This document shows, in pieces, positions 56,072 to 64,000 of a stretch of 64,000 nt of DNA. Source of the stretch: Paracoccaceae bacterium (lineage in GTDB: Bacteria > Pseudomonadota > Alphaproteobacteria > Rhodobacterales > Rhodobacteraceae); NCBI GenBank assembly GCA_947461435.1, contig CANHLE010000008.1, positions 1 to 64,000 of the forward strand, read 5' to 3'. The notes beneath the pieces were generated by a model, which had not been told where the DNA came from, searched no databases, and saw only the letters and a list, made by a program, of their open reading frames with translations. Numbering within the stretch: the first letter of the stretch is position 1; every line of letters starts with the position of its first letter. A program made the translations under genes and the position numbers.

Positions 56072-56708
56072 AAAGGCGTTTCGCTTCTTCTAAGGACTCG
56101 AACATATACAATTGTCCGTTGCGCAGGACTGCGGCACTTTTGCAGAATTTCTCCAAGGTTGCCGGCTGGTGCGACACGACAATCACCGTCGCATTGGCAA
56201 GGCGCTGACGCAGAACGCCGCCCGCCTTGCGGTTGAATTCCACATCCGTCGTCGAGGGCATGCCTTCGTCGATCAGATAAATGTCAAACTCCAGCGCCAG
56301 CATCAGGGAAAAGTTGAACCGGCTGCGCATCCCGGACGAATAGGTACCAAGGGGCATGTCGAAATACTGATTCATATCGCACAGCCAACGGCAGAAACTT
56401 TCGACATAGTCCGGATCCAGACCATAAAGGCGGGCGATATAGCGACTGTTTTCCGTGGCCGAATGTTTTGACACAACCCCGCCCATGAACCCCAAAGGAA
56501 ACGAAATCCGAGAGGTCCGGTTGACCACCCCTTCGTCAGGCTTTTCAAGACCGGCCATCATGTTGATGATGGTGGTTTTTCCTGTGCCATTTCGGGCAAG
56601 GATCCCCAAGGAATTTCCAACGTCAACGCGAAATGACGCCCTGTCGAGAATGATCTTGCGACCATGCCCTGTGGCGAAGGATTTGCTGACGTTCAGAAAT
56701 TCAATCAT
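56055..56708 (-). CDS. kpsT: Capsule ABC exporter ATP-binding protein KpsT-like
   Basis: A 217-residue ATPase of group 2 capsule export. Walker A is GILARNGTGKTTIIN, the KpsT-type signature is TYSSGMRSRFNFSLML, and Walker B is DIYLIDEGMPST, where most ABC proteins have DE-P. The H-loop His is in VIVVSHQP. Length equals that of KpsT/CtrD/BexA. ATG 56708 with GGAGG upstream is preferred over the earlier start. The membrane partner KpsM is not in the window next to it. Confidence 0.92.
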   Translation of the reverse strand: MIEFLNVSKSFATGHGRKIILDRASFRVDVGNSLGILARNGTGKTTIINMMAGLEKPDEGVVNRTSRISFPLGFMGGVVSKHSATENSRYIARLYGLDPDYVESFCRWLCDMNQYFDMPLGTYSSGMRSRFNFSLMLALEFDIYLIDEGMPSTTDVEFNRKAGGVLRQRLANATVIVVSHQPATLEKFCKSAAVLRNGQLYMFESLEEAKRLYDYQA

Positions 56709-56910
56709 CCCTGCGCCCTCCGGGGCGTCTATGGTTTTGCCGTGTAAATTTGCCTTTTCCGAACCATTCATCGTCCGGTTTAACGCCGAATGCCTAATAA
56801 AGCCTGATCAAGGGTTCGTGACCTCGACAGCAGGCCCAGTATGGTCGGCTTAGGCAAGGTTTTCTATGGGAAAGATGGGATAATTGTGTCCTAAACCGGC
56901 CATTGTTGCG

Positions 56911-58137
56911 CTATTCGGTTCTTTTGCGTCGAAACGCCCGGGCCCCCAAAATTGTCAAAGGCCCGATCAACAGACTGATGGCAAGGCCAAGGCGGGCTTC
57001 TGATGCCGCGATGCCACCGCCAAGCGTCAGATCCAATATGGTTACGGGGGCGACAAAGCCAAGCGCGGTGATCAAGGCAATCAAGACGAAATCTGACAGG
57101 CGCATGCCGGGGGGCAGTTTTCCGCCGCCAAAGGTGATGGCAAGACTGATCCCTGCCAAAAGACCCAGCGGCTTTCCGATCCAGAATGTCGCCAGAACCG
57201 CTTTTGTGCCCGCGCCAAAGGCTCCAAAATCAATCGCTCCGCGCGTCAGCCCGAAAAGGAAAAGCACCAGGGTAATGGGGACGATCAGAATAGTGACGAT
57301 CCGGTTCAAAGGATCATGCAACAAGCCTTCTGCTTCGGCGAAAATGCCAAAGCTGCGGCTGGCATGGGGAATGGCCGGAATGATCGGCAACAGACCCAGT
57401 TCCGGGGGAAAGCCGCCAATGACGAACCCCAGCCACGAGACGACCCCAGCCAGGATATAGGGCCATAAGGAACTGGCCCGCTGGTGTTCCACCTCTGTGG
57501 CGTCGCGGCGTGCATGGCGACCGTACATCAGCCAGACCGACAAGGCCGCCGCGGGCGACAAAAGCACCCACAGAACGCTGTGTCCTTCAAAGGGCAATGT
57601 CGCCGCAACAAGGCACAGGGCCGCAATGTCTTGAACAACGGTCAACAGCAGCAAGAAGTGAACAGCCGGATGTGCGCGGCCAAACACCAACCGCCCGATG
57701 ACATAGCACACAACAACATCCGACCCGATCCCCGTGGCCCACCCGGCGCGCAAACCGTCTTCCCCCAAAGGATCCACCAAGACGACGGAAATCAACCACA
57801 CGGCCACAGCCCCGATCGCCGATCCCAAAAAGGCACCAAGCGGCAGCAGGGGTTGACGCGACAAGGTCAGCGCCCCCCGTTCCACAACCAATGCCTCCCA
57901 CATTTCCTTGCCCAGAAAGAAGAAAAACACGGGCATCAAAAGATCTGAAACGAGGGACAATGGCGTAATCGATGCCGAGGAAAGACCCATCCACGCAGGC
58001 AGCGGCAAATCAAAAAGCCGGAATTCGACCAGATCATAGTAGGTCTCTGGCGAGACATTCACCCACAGGGTCGCCAAAACAACGCCGCACAACAGGGCAA
58101 TGGCAAAACGTCGGATAAAAGGAGAAATGCGGTACAT
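56911..58137 (-). CDS. NhaA-family Na+/H+ antiporter homologue
   Basis: A 408-residue, ~12-span membrane protein of the NhaA family. Recognisable segments: FFFFLGKEMWEALVVERGAL (corresponding to VGLEVKREL in E. coli), GIGSDVVVCYVIG (the Asp133 region), LLLLTVVQDIAALCLVA (the Asp163-Asp164 region) and FWIGKPLGLLAG (the Lys300 region). E. coli NhaA has two adjacent aspartates (DD) in its ion site; here this reads Gln169-Asp170. The altered site may change ion coupling. ATG 58137 gives the usual N-terminus. No obvious partner genes. Confidence 0.85.
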   Translation of the reverse strand: MYRISPFIRRFAIALLCGVVLATLWVNVSPETYYDLVEFRLFDLPLPAWMGLSSASITPLSLVSDLLMPVFFFFLGKEMWEALVVERGALTLSRQPLLPLGAFLGSAIGAVAVWLISVVLVDPLGEDGLRAGWATGIGSDVVVCYVIGRLVFGRAHPAVHFLLLLTVVQDIAALCLVAATLPFEGHSVLWVLLSPAAALSVWLMYGRHARRDATEVEHQRASSLWPYILAGVVSWLGFVIGGFPPELGLLPIIPAIPHASRSFGIFAEAEGLLHDPLNRIVTILIVPITLVLFLFGLTRGAIDFGAFGAGTKAVLATFWIGKPLGLLAGISLAITFGGGKLPPGMRLSDFVLIALITALGFVAPVTILDLTLGGGIAASEARLGLAISLLIGPLTILGARAFRRKRTE

Positions 58138-58313
58138 AGACGCGTCCGAGCAATGAGGCGCCACGGATCCGGATTGGATTCTGGCTTCATCCCAGATAAG
58201 CGGTCCGGTGGGGCCGGGGCAATGGCAGGTTAGATCCCTGCACCAAAGTTTTTGACCGACGTCGTCCAAACGCGGCCGCTTTGGCCGATGCAATGCAAGG
58301 GATCAGGGACCAG

Positions 58314-59075
58314 ATGACAGACTTGGATCGCGCACAAGACGCTGCCAATGGCGGCGGGGATGCAGAGCGTCTGGCGTTTTTTCGGGTCCTCGCCGATGCC
58401 CCCTTGCTTGTCTTGCTGGAGCGCGAGGTTGACGGTGATATTCTGGAGCCAAGGATCTTTGATCTTGAAGCGGGCCAAGTGGTTCTTGCTTTTGATGACG
58501 AAGGGCGCCTTGCCGCAATGGGAGAGGGCCCCTTGCCCTATGCAGAGCTTCCGGGGCGGGTGCTTGCCCGTCTGTTGTCGGCCGAAGGATTGGGCTTGGG
58601 TTTGAACCTGGGGGCGGGGACAACATCCGAGATGCTGTTGCCCAAAGAAGCGATGGTTTGGCTGACAGACCTGTTGGATCAAGAGGCAGAGGTGCATGTG
58701 GCCTCCTTTGGTTCGGTGCAGGCCCCAAGCGACGAATTCGTGTCCGGTGTCGAACGGATCTTGCAAGCCGCGCCGCCCACATGGGCCGGGCTTGCGCGCC
58801 ATGCTGCCTTGTACGGGCGGGGCGAGACCGCGCTTTTGGTCATCGTCGGTGCCGTTTCAGACTCCGAGACCGCCCTTGCAACAGCGATGAGCGAGGCCCT
58901 TCGGTTTGCCAACTTTGAAGGTTTGGTGATCGACATTGCCTTTTCACAGGACGGCCCTCTGCCAGAGGGGGCCGTCTATGTGGCTTGGCCCACAGCCGCG
59001 ACGGACTCGGCACTTGTCCCAGAGGGCCCCTCCGCCCCCGGGATGGACAGCGCGCGACCGCCAATCTTGCGATAG
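58314..59075 (+). CDS. SseB-domain protein
   Basis: A 253-residue cytosolic protein with an N-terminal SseB-like domain (ADAPLLVLLERE, LVLAFDDEGRLAAM, LPYAELPGRVLARLL) and an alpha/beta C-terminal half (ALLVIVGAVSDSETA ... GLVIDIAFSQDGP). The SseB domain is known from enterobacterial rhodanese-like and secretion-associated proteins, but has no single function. ATG 58314 overlaps no gene. It stands 150 bp before rplM; a transcriptional link is not apparent. Confidence 0.78.
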   Translation: MTDLDRAQDAANGGGDAERLAFFRVLADAPLLVLLEREVDGDILEPRIFDLEAGQVVLAFDDEGRLAAMGEGPLPYAELPGRVLARLLSAEGLGLGLNLGAGTTSEMLLPKEAMVWLTDLLDQEAEVHVASFGSVQAPSDEFVSGVERILQAAPPTWAGLARHAALYGRGETALLVIVGAVSDSETALATAMSEALRFANFEGLVIDIAFSQDGPLPEGAVYVAWPTAATDSALVPEGPSAPGMDSARPPILR

Positions 59076-59226
59076 AATGGGGTATTGAAATACCTCATAT
59101 CATAAAGCATTGATTTAGTGTGTTAATTTGTTCTGGACCCCTCTTGACCCGCAGCCTGTGTTGCGCAATAAGCCACCATCCGAGATTCCGTGGCCAAAGC
59201 CTCGCCTTAACTTCATTGGGTATATG

Positions 59227-59691
59227 ATGAAAACCTTCACCGCTACTCCGGCGGACATCGAAAAGAAATGGATCCTGATCGACGCTGAAGGCGTTGTTCT
59301 GGGCCGTCTCGCAACGATCGTCGCCTCTATCCTGCGCGGCAAGAACAAGCCGACGTTCACCCCCCACATGGACATGGGTGACAATGTCATCGTCATCAAC
59401 GCCGACAAGGTGCAGATGACGGGCAAAAAGCGCGACGACAAGCGTTACTATTGGCACACGAACCACCCGGGCGGGATCAAGTTCCGTACCGCGCGTCAGG
59501 TGCTGGAAGGCAACCATCCCGAACGCGTGGTGGAAAAAGCCGTTGAACGCATGATCACCCGCAATCGCTTGGGCCGTCAGCAAATGACCAACCTGCGCGT
59601 TTATGCCGGTGCCGAGCATGCGCATGAAGCACAGCAGCCGACCGTTCTTGACGTGAAAGTCATGAACCCCAAGAACACCCGGAGCGCATGA
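59227..59691 (+). CDS. rplM: 50S ribosomal protein L13
   Basis: A 154-residue ribosomal protein placed early in 50S assembly. The start [21 protein letters not shown], the signature [20 protein letters not shown] and the [17 protein letters not shown] segment are typical of the alphaproteobacterial form. Two ATGs stand in tandem (59224, 59227); the second gives the conserved start. It is followed by rpsI after one base, the universal rplM-rpsI operon. Confidence 0.97.
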   Translation: MKTFTATPADIEKKWILIDAEGVVLGRLATIVASILRGKNKPTFTPHMDMGDNVIVINADKVQMTGKKRDDKRYYWHTNHPGGIKFRTARQVLEGNHPERVVEKAVERMITRNRLGRQQMTNLRVYAGAEHAHEAQQPTVLDVKVMNPKNTRSA

Positions 59692-59692
59692 T

Positions 59693-60190
59693 ATGTCCGA
59701 CATCAAATCTCTTGACGATCTGAAATCGGCCGTTTCTGCCGCTGCTCCGTCCTCGCCCGCCGTTGTTTCGATGGCGCCGGTTCGGGTTCAGGTGCGCGAC
59801 AAGTTGGGTCGTTCGTATGCAACGGGTAAGCGCAAGAACGCAATTGCCCGTGTCTGGGTGAAGCCCGGTTCGGGCAAGGTTACGGTAAACGGCAAGGAAA
59901 TGGCCGCTTATTTCGCCCGTCCGGTTCTGCAGATGATCTTGAAGCAGCCCTTCACGATCGCCAATGTCGAAGGTCAGTTTGATGTGGTTGCAACGGTGTC
60001 CGGCGGCGGTCTTTCGGGCCAGGCCGGCGCTGTAAAGCATGGAATTTCCAAGGCATTGCAGCTGTACGAACCCACATTGCGCGGCGCACTGAAGGCAGCC
60101 GGCTTCTTGACCCGTGACAGCCGTGTCGTGGAACGCAAGAAGTACGGCAAAGCCAAGGCCCGTCGTTCCTTCCAGTTCTCCAAGCGTTAA
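59693..60190 (+). CDS. rpsI: 30S ribosomal protein S9
   Basis: A 165-residue S9. The N-terminal ~35 residues are an Ala/Ser-rich extension common in alphaproteobacteria. The core holds [40 protein letters not shown], and the essential C-terminal [16 protein letters not shown], which reaches the P-site tRNA. Second gene of the rplM-rpsI operon; a strong terminator follows 21 bases after the stop. Confidence 0.97.
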   Translation: MSDIKSLDDLKSAVSAAAPSSPAVVSMAPVRVQVRDKLGRSYATGKRKNAIARVWVKPGSGKVTVNGKEMAAYFARPVLQMILKQPFTIANVEGQFDVVATVSGGGLSGQAGAVKHGISKALQLYEPTLRGALKAAGFLTRDSRVVERKKYGKAKARRSFQFSKR

Positions 60191-60211
60191 TCTGGCTCAA
60201 CGATCTGTTCG

Positions 60212-60241
60212 AAAGGCGCAGCTTTGGCTGCGCCTTTTTTT
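60212..60241 (+). terminator. Intrinsic terminator of the rplM-rpsI operon
   Basis: AAAGGCGCAGC and GCTGCGCCTTT form an 11-bp perfect stem with a TTTG loop, followed by a run of eight T. Confidence 0.93.
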
Positions 60242-60469
60242 GTCGATCGCCCATGTGCAATCGGGCGGCCCGCCAAAGGGACCAACTCCCAAAGGGTTGA
60301 ATCCCATGCCCGGTCCAAATGAACGGGGCCAGACCAACACCGCCGCCCCGCAGTGTTGCCCTTCAGACTCACCTTGTGTGCTGCGTTCCTCAAAGGGGAC
60401 GAAGCGATTGACCAAAGGGATGAAGACGATTCAATCTTAGGGATAGATCACTTTATAAGAGGCCCAAGA

Positions 60470-60730
60470 ATGGGACAGCAACATTGCTTTCATGCCCCCG
60501 GCGAGAAATCCGATTTCCTTGGGTGGCGGATTGGCCGCAAGGGGCGCACGGAAATCGTCTATGAAAATTACAACGCGACCCGCTTTGTCTGGCGGGCGGA
60601 TTTTGAAGGGAACGCCGATCTGCGTCTGGATGAGGCGCTGTCTCTTTCCGTCAACGCGGGGCACGAACGAGTTATCGCCACCTTGTTCGAAGAGTTGAAA
60701 AAACGTGCAATTGCAATTGAATTGATCTGA
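60470..60730 (+). CDS. Small hypothetical protein (86 residues)
   Basis: A short gene with AAGAGG eight bases before ATG 60470. The product has an acidic/basic mix, beta-strand-like segments (WRIGRKGRTEIVYENYNATRFVWRAD) and a C-terminal helix (ERVIATLFEELKKRAIAIELI). No signal peptide or membrane span. The family was not recognised. The 279 bp before it, after the rpsI terminator, hold nothing recognisable; the frame is open upstream but lacks coding character. Confidence 0.65.
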   Translation: MGQQHCFHAPGEKSDFLGWRIGRKGRTEIVYENYNATRFVWRADFEGNADLRLDEALSLSVNAGHERVIATLFEELKKRAIAIELI

Positions 60731-60914
60731 ACCCCGACAAAACCAAACCGGGACAAAGAAGATCCGGCCCAAAGGCTGCGTGCGTCAGCCGCGGGCTTTG
60801 CGTTTTTCCGCTCGCCATTGCATAATGACGCCTTGCGTCTTGCCATGACTTGAGCATTATTTGATCAAAATTGGCCTTCAGGCTGAGGGGACGACCGAGT
60901 CCTTGGGGGGAACG

Positions 60915-61988
60915 ATGGCGCAAGGCCGACTTCAACGACGCATTTTGAACCCAGAGGCCATTAATGGCCTGAAGATGATCAGCCCAACAGCTCTTTATGC
61001 GACGCTTTTGCTGGCCGTGCCGCTGTTCTTGATTTTTCTGTATAGCTTTCTCACCGATGGCTATTTGACGATTGAGCGCATTCCGACCTTCGGGAACTAT
61101 GTGGAAACCTGGACAAGTCCCGTCTTTGAAAAGGTTTTGATGCGGTCCTTGGGCGTGTCGATGGCGGTGACAGCTGCCACGGTTCTGGCCGCTTTTCCGA
61201 TGGCCTATTTCGTGTCTTTCTATGTCGAACCCTCGAAGAAATCGATCTGGCTGTTTCTGATCACCATCCCGTTCTGGACCAGTTATCTGATCCGCGTGTT
61301 CTTGTGGCTGGTGATCTTGGGCTACAACGGTGTGATCAACTCCACCTTGATGGGCCTTGGCGTCATCACCGAACCGATTACCGCAATCTTGTACAACGCC
61401 AATTCGGTGGTGATCACCTTGGCCCATGCCTACGCGCCCTTTGCCATTTTGCCAATTTTCGTCGCGTTGGAAAAAATTGATCGCTCCTTGCTGGAGGCGG
61501 GCCGTGATTTGGGCGAAAGCCCCCTGATGACCTTTGTCCGGGTTACGCTTCCGCTGGCGCTTCCGGGCGTGGTTTCGGCCATCATGATTGTCTTCATCCC
61601 AACAATCGGAGACTACGTCACACCGTCCTTGCTGGGCGGACCCGAGGGCAAGATGGTTGCGAATTTGGTTCAGCTTCAATACTTGAAACTGGATAACTAT
61701 CCCATGGGTTCGGCCACGGCCGTCTCGTCTATGGCGATGGTGGGCATTGCGTTGATCGTGGGCTTTGCGCAATCCAAACTGTTCCGCCGGGTCTATGGGG
61801 CTTTCATCGGATACAGCAATGCCGGATTGTCCATTCTGGCGGCCCTGGCGGCGGTTCTGATCAGCTTTGGCGCGTGCATTGTGGTTGGTGTGGTTGCAAG
61901 CGGGGCCTTTTTTGCCATCGTCCTTGCGGTGGCGATCGGGCATATCGCCCTGCTGATCTGGCTTAAATCGCAGGAGTCCAAGGCATGA
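60915..61988 (+). CDS. ABC transporter permease, spermidine/putrescine (PotB) type
   Basis: A 357-residue membrane permease of the PotB family. Six core spans are visible, and the EAA loop that docks the ATPase reads EAGRDLGESPLMTFVRVTLPLALPG. Unlike PotB (~285 residues) it has a ~70-residue C-terminal extension (SILAALAAVLISFGACIVV, then FAIVLAVAIGHIALLIWL) with two extra hydrophobic segments. The polyamine specificity is by family only; a different organic cation or anion is possible. GGGGGGAAC before the ATG. It overlaps the next permease gene (ATGA). Confidence 0.88.
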   Translation: MAQGRLQRRILNPEAINGLKMISPTALYATLLLAVPLFLIFLYSFLTDGYLTIERIPTFGNYVETWTSPVFEKVLMRSLGVSMAVTAATVLAAFPMAYFVSFYVEPSKKSIWLFLITIPFWTSYLIRVFLWLVILGYNGVINSTLMGLGVITEPITAILYNANSVVITLAHAYAPFAILPIFVALEKIDRSLLEAGRDLGESPLMTFVRVTLPLALPGVVSAIMIVFIPTIGDYVTPSLLGGPEGKMVANLVQLQYLKLDNYPMGSATAVSSMAMVGIALIVGFAQSKLFRRVYGAFIGYSNAGLSILAALAAVLISFGACIVVGVVASGAFFAIVLAVAIGHIALLIWLKSQESKA

Positions 61989-62791
61989 AGGGCGGCGGTT
62001 TCAAAATATATGCAGTGGCCTATCTGATTTTTCTGTATGCGCCCATCATCCTTTTGCCGATATTCGCCTTCAACAACGCGGCCATCATCGCCTTTCCGTT
62101 GTCCGGTTTCACCACCAAGTGGTTTCAGGCGTTGTGGGCCGAACCGGCATTGTGGAATGCCGCAAAAAACTCCCTCATTGTGGGCGTGTCAACATCGATC
62201 CTGTCCACCGCCTTGGGCGTCTTCGCGGCCCGCGCGTCAACACGGTACAACTTTCCGGGAAAAGGCGGGATCCTTGGCATGATCATGCTGCCTTTGGTCT
62301 TGCCCGAAATCATTCTGGCGGTGGCCTTGCTTGTGTTGCTGTTGGGCATTGGGGTGCCGCTCAGCATGTTCACCGTCACGTTGGGACATGTTCTGGTCTG
62401 CACGCCGTTTTCCATCGCAATCCTGTCGGCCGCCTTCCAATCGTTGGATCGATCCTTGGAAGAAGCCTCCTATGATCTGGGCGAGAACGCCGTTACCACG
62501 TTTTGGCTTGTGATCCTGCCCTTGGTGATGCCGGGCATTATTTCGTCGCTTCTGATCACCTTCACGATCTCTTTGGACGAATTCATCATGGCCTTCTTCT
62601 TGGCGGGCACCGAATCCACCCTGCCGGTCTACATATTCTCGCAGTTCCGCTTTCCGCAGGCTGTGCCTGTGATCATGGCGCTGGGGACGATTTTGGTGCT
62701 TTTGTCCATCACCCTACTTTCAATTGCAGAATACTTCCGCCGCCGCGGCATCGCGAGAACCGGTGGGAAGGATACCGGAGGCTTCTTGTGA
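61985..62791 (+). CDS. ABC transporter permease, PotC type
   Basis: A 268-residue second permease of the same transporter: six spans, starting YLIFLYAPIILLPIFAFNNA and with the EAA loop EASYDLGENAVTTFWLVILPLVMPG. FTISLDEFIMAFFLAG is characteristic of PotC. It is coupled to the PotB-type gene by a four-base overlap and to the ATPase gene by a GTGA overlap, so the three subunits are made together. Confidence 0.92.
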   Translation: MKGGGFKIYAVAYLIFLYAPIILLPIFAFNNAAIIAFPLSGFTTKWFQALWAEPALWNAAKNSLIVGVSTSILSTALGVFAARASTRYNFPGKGGILGMIMLPLVLPEIILAVALLVLLLGIGVPLSMFTVTLGHVLVCTPFSIAILSAAFQSLDRSLEEASYDLGENAVTTFWLVILPLVMPGIISSLLITFTISLDEFIMAFFLAGTESTLPVYIFSQFRFPQAVPVIMALGTILVLLSITLLSIAEYFRRRGIARTGGKDTGGFL

Positions 62792-63891
62792 CCCTGCCCG
62801 CCGAACAACCGACGATGATCGAATTCAAAGACGTCCACAAATATTACGGCGATTATCATGCCCTGCGCGGGATAACCGCGACCATCAGGGCAGGGGAGTT
62901 CTTTTCGTTGTTGGGACCATCGGGGTGCGGCAAGACGACCTTGCTGCGCACCATTGCCGGATTTGAAGATATCTCTTCGGGTGTGGTGATGATCGACGCC
63001 AAGGATATGGCCGGCGTGCCGGCAAACCAGCGCCCGACCAACATGGTGTTTCAGTCCTATGCCATATTCCCGCATTTGACCGTGGCCGAGAATGTCGGAT
63101 TTGGATTGCGCAAAGACCCGCGTACCAAAGAAGAAAAGGCAAAGGCCGTGTCCGAGGCGCTGGAGATGGTTGGCCTGACCGGGTTCGGGGCCCGTGCCGC
63201 GCATGCCTTGTCAGGGGGGCAAAGGCAACGCGTGGCGCTTGCGCGTGCCTTGATCCTGAAACCCAAGGTTTTGCTTTTGGACGAACCCTTGTCCGCCTTG
63301 GACAAGAAAATGCGCGAACAAATGCAGGTTGAGTTGATCAAGTTGCAGCGCCAGGTCGGCATCACCTTCATTCTGGTCACCCATGATCAGGAAGAGGCGC
63401 TCGTCATGTCTGATCGCATTGCGGTGATGTTTGATGGCGAAATCGCGCAGTTGGATGACCCCGAAACGCTTTACCGCAAACCGGCGAACCGCCGCGTGGC
63501 GAATTTTATCGGCACGATGAATTTCCTGCCCGCCAAAATCGTTTCGGAAACGTCACAGTCCATTCAGGTTGAAGCCGCCGGTTTTGGCTCCTTTACCGTG
63601 GCTGCCGATCAGGCCTCGGGCAAGAAAGGGGACGAAGAGACAGCTGTTGGCTTTCGGCCCGAAACATTGACGATCTTGTTTGATGATCAAAAAGCATCTG
63701 ACCGCGAGGCCATGGCGACCGTGGAAGAGGTCGTCTATTACGGCGACATGACCTATTATGATATTCGTTTGGACGGCGCCCCGGTGGCCATGCGCCTCTC
63801 GATGCGAAATGTGCCCGGCCGCCCCGTTCTTGACATCGGCGCGCGGGCCCGCGTCGCATGGAGCACAGCAGCCTTGGTGCTTTTTCGGTGA
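62788..63891 (+). CDS. ABC transporter ATP-binding protein, PotA type
   Basis: A 367-residue ATPase energising the import. Walker A is GPSGCGKTTLLR, the signature is LSGGQRQRVALARAL, Walker B is VLLLDEPLSALD and the H-loop is VTHDQEEA. The C-terminal ~120 residues form a TOBE domain (VGFRPETLTILFDD). The start is GTG 62788, overlapping the PotC-type stop, with GGAGG seven bases upstream; an in-frame ATG at 62815 is possible. No solute-binding protein gene is seen in the window, so the substrate remains open. Its stop overlaps the next start (GTGA). Confidence 0.92.
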   Translation: MTLPAEQPTMIEFKDVHKYYGDYHALRGITATIRAGEFFSLLGPSGCGKTTLLRTIAGFEDISSGVVMIDAKDMAGVPANQRPTNMVFQSYAIFPHLTVAENVGFGLRKDPRTKEEKAKAVSEALEMVGLTGFGARAAHALSGGQRQRVALARALILKPKVLLLDEPLSALDKKMREQMQVELIKLQRQVGITFILVTHDQEEALVMSDRIAVMFDGEIAQLDDPETLYRKPANRRVANFIGTMNFLPAKIVSETSQSIQVEAAGFGSFTVAADQASGKKGDEETAVGFRPETLTILFDDQKASDREAMATVEEVVYYGDMTYYDIRLDGAPVAMRLSMRNVPGRPVLDIGARARVAWSTAALVLFR

Positions 63892-64000
63892 GCTTCCGCG
63901 CAACGCGCGCGTCAAACTGGCTGACGCGGGGAAAACTGAACTCCCTGCCGCCCACGCTGTTTTTCCACGCCCGTGATCGGCTGTCAGAGGCGCTTCAAAA
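63888..64000 (+). CDS. Gene cut by the window end, part of the ABC transporter operon
   Basis: An open frame starts with GTG 63888, overlapping the ATPase stop by four bases, and runs without a stop to the window end (37 codons, reading SFRATRASNWLTRGKL and FFHARDRLSEALQ). The overlap and clean frame support a real gene in the same operon. No signal peptide is visible, which argues against a solute-binding protein. The family was not recognised from this short stretch. Confidence 0.6.
   Translation, partial: MSFRATRASNWLTRGKLNSLPPTLFFHARDRLSEALQ

Overview
The window reads as chromosome of a marine-type alphaproteobacterium of the Rhodobacterales (Roseobacter group or a close relative). Pointers are the Entner-Doudoroff set zwf-pgl-pgi next to glycogen genes, a B12-dependent methylamine/betaine-type demethylation gene set, an IalB-family protein, an RTX/CAP secreted protein, the order xerD - hypothetical - small membrane protein - aroK - aroB, and a candidate anti-Shine-Dalgarno small RNA of the type known from Rhodobacter. 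Most of the window is GC-rich and densely packed, with many 4-base ATGA/GTGA overlaps. No CRISPR array, rRNA operon, insertion sequence or intact mobile element was seen. Assignments come from reading the sequence only.

Layout. 0-5.6 kb: end of glgA, then glgX, pgm and an MttB-family methyltransferase. 5.6-7 kb: a lytic transglycosylase lipoprotein and an HNH endonuclease. 7.1-10.8 kb: zwf-pgl-pgi. 10.9-12.1 kb: a RidA protein and a sulfotransferase. 12.2-21.8 kb: a probable genomic island of surface-glycan genes (GSCFA and SGNH proteins, sulfotransferase-like protein, two-module glycosyltransferase, double methyltransferase). It lies between an intact tRNA-Gly(CCC) and a 47-bp copy of the 3' part of that tRNA. 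21.8-25.6 kb: VWA lipoprotein-like/periplasmic protein, fasciclin protein, anti-sigma K and ECF sigma K. 25.6-30.2 kb: an operon for corrinoid-dependent one-carbon transfer (virulence-factor-domain protein, MTHFR, methyl-THF methyltransferase, RACo-type activator). 30.4-32.3 kb: ppx and rlmE. 32.4-34.9 kb: divergent MepK-like and L,D-transpeptidase genes. 34.9-37.4 kb: lpxD-acp-KAS. 37.4-44.9 kb: IalB protein, small-RNA region, DUF853 ATPase, CAP/RTX protein, CorC protein, xerD and a helical-repeat protein. 44.9-46.9 kb: a 44-residue membrane protein, aroK and aroB. 47-52.1 kb: subtilase, PAP2/haloperoxidase-like enzyme and SARP-type regulator. 52.1-56.7 kb: tRNA-Gln, a flavoprotein, kdsA, kpsE and kpsT. 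56.9-64 kb: nhaA-like gene, SseB-domain protein, rplM-rpsI, a small hypothetical gene, and a spermidine/putrescine-type ABC transporter running into a gene cut by the window end.

How the genes fit together. The first 11 kb handle glucose phosphates: glycogen turnover feeds glucose-1-P to glucose-6-P (Pgm), which enters the Entner-Doudoroff/pentose route. MttB at 4 kb and the operon at 25.6-30.2 kb look like parts of one demethylation pathway, although the corrinoid carrier protein is not in the window. Envelope work dominates the rest: lipid A (lpxD), Kdo (kdsA), capsule export (kpsE/kpsT), 3-3 cross-linking and its remodelling, and the glycan island.

The best leads are the tRNA-flanked glycan island, a cuckoo/CcsR-like small RNA at about 38.33-38.39 kb, the Arg/Gly-rich tails shared by three one-carbon enzymes, the subtilase/PAP2/SARP trio with a (Gly-Arg-Ser)n repeat, and an NhaA homologue that lacks one of the two adjacent ion-binding aspartates.
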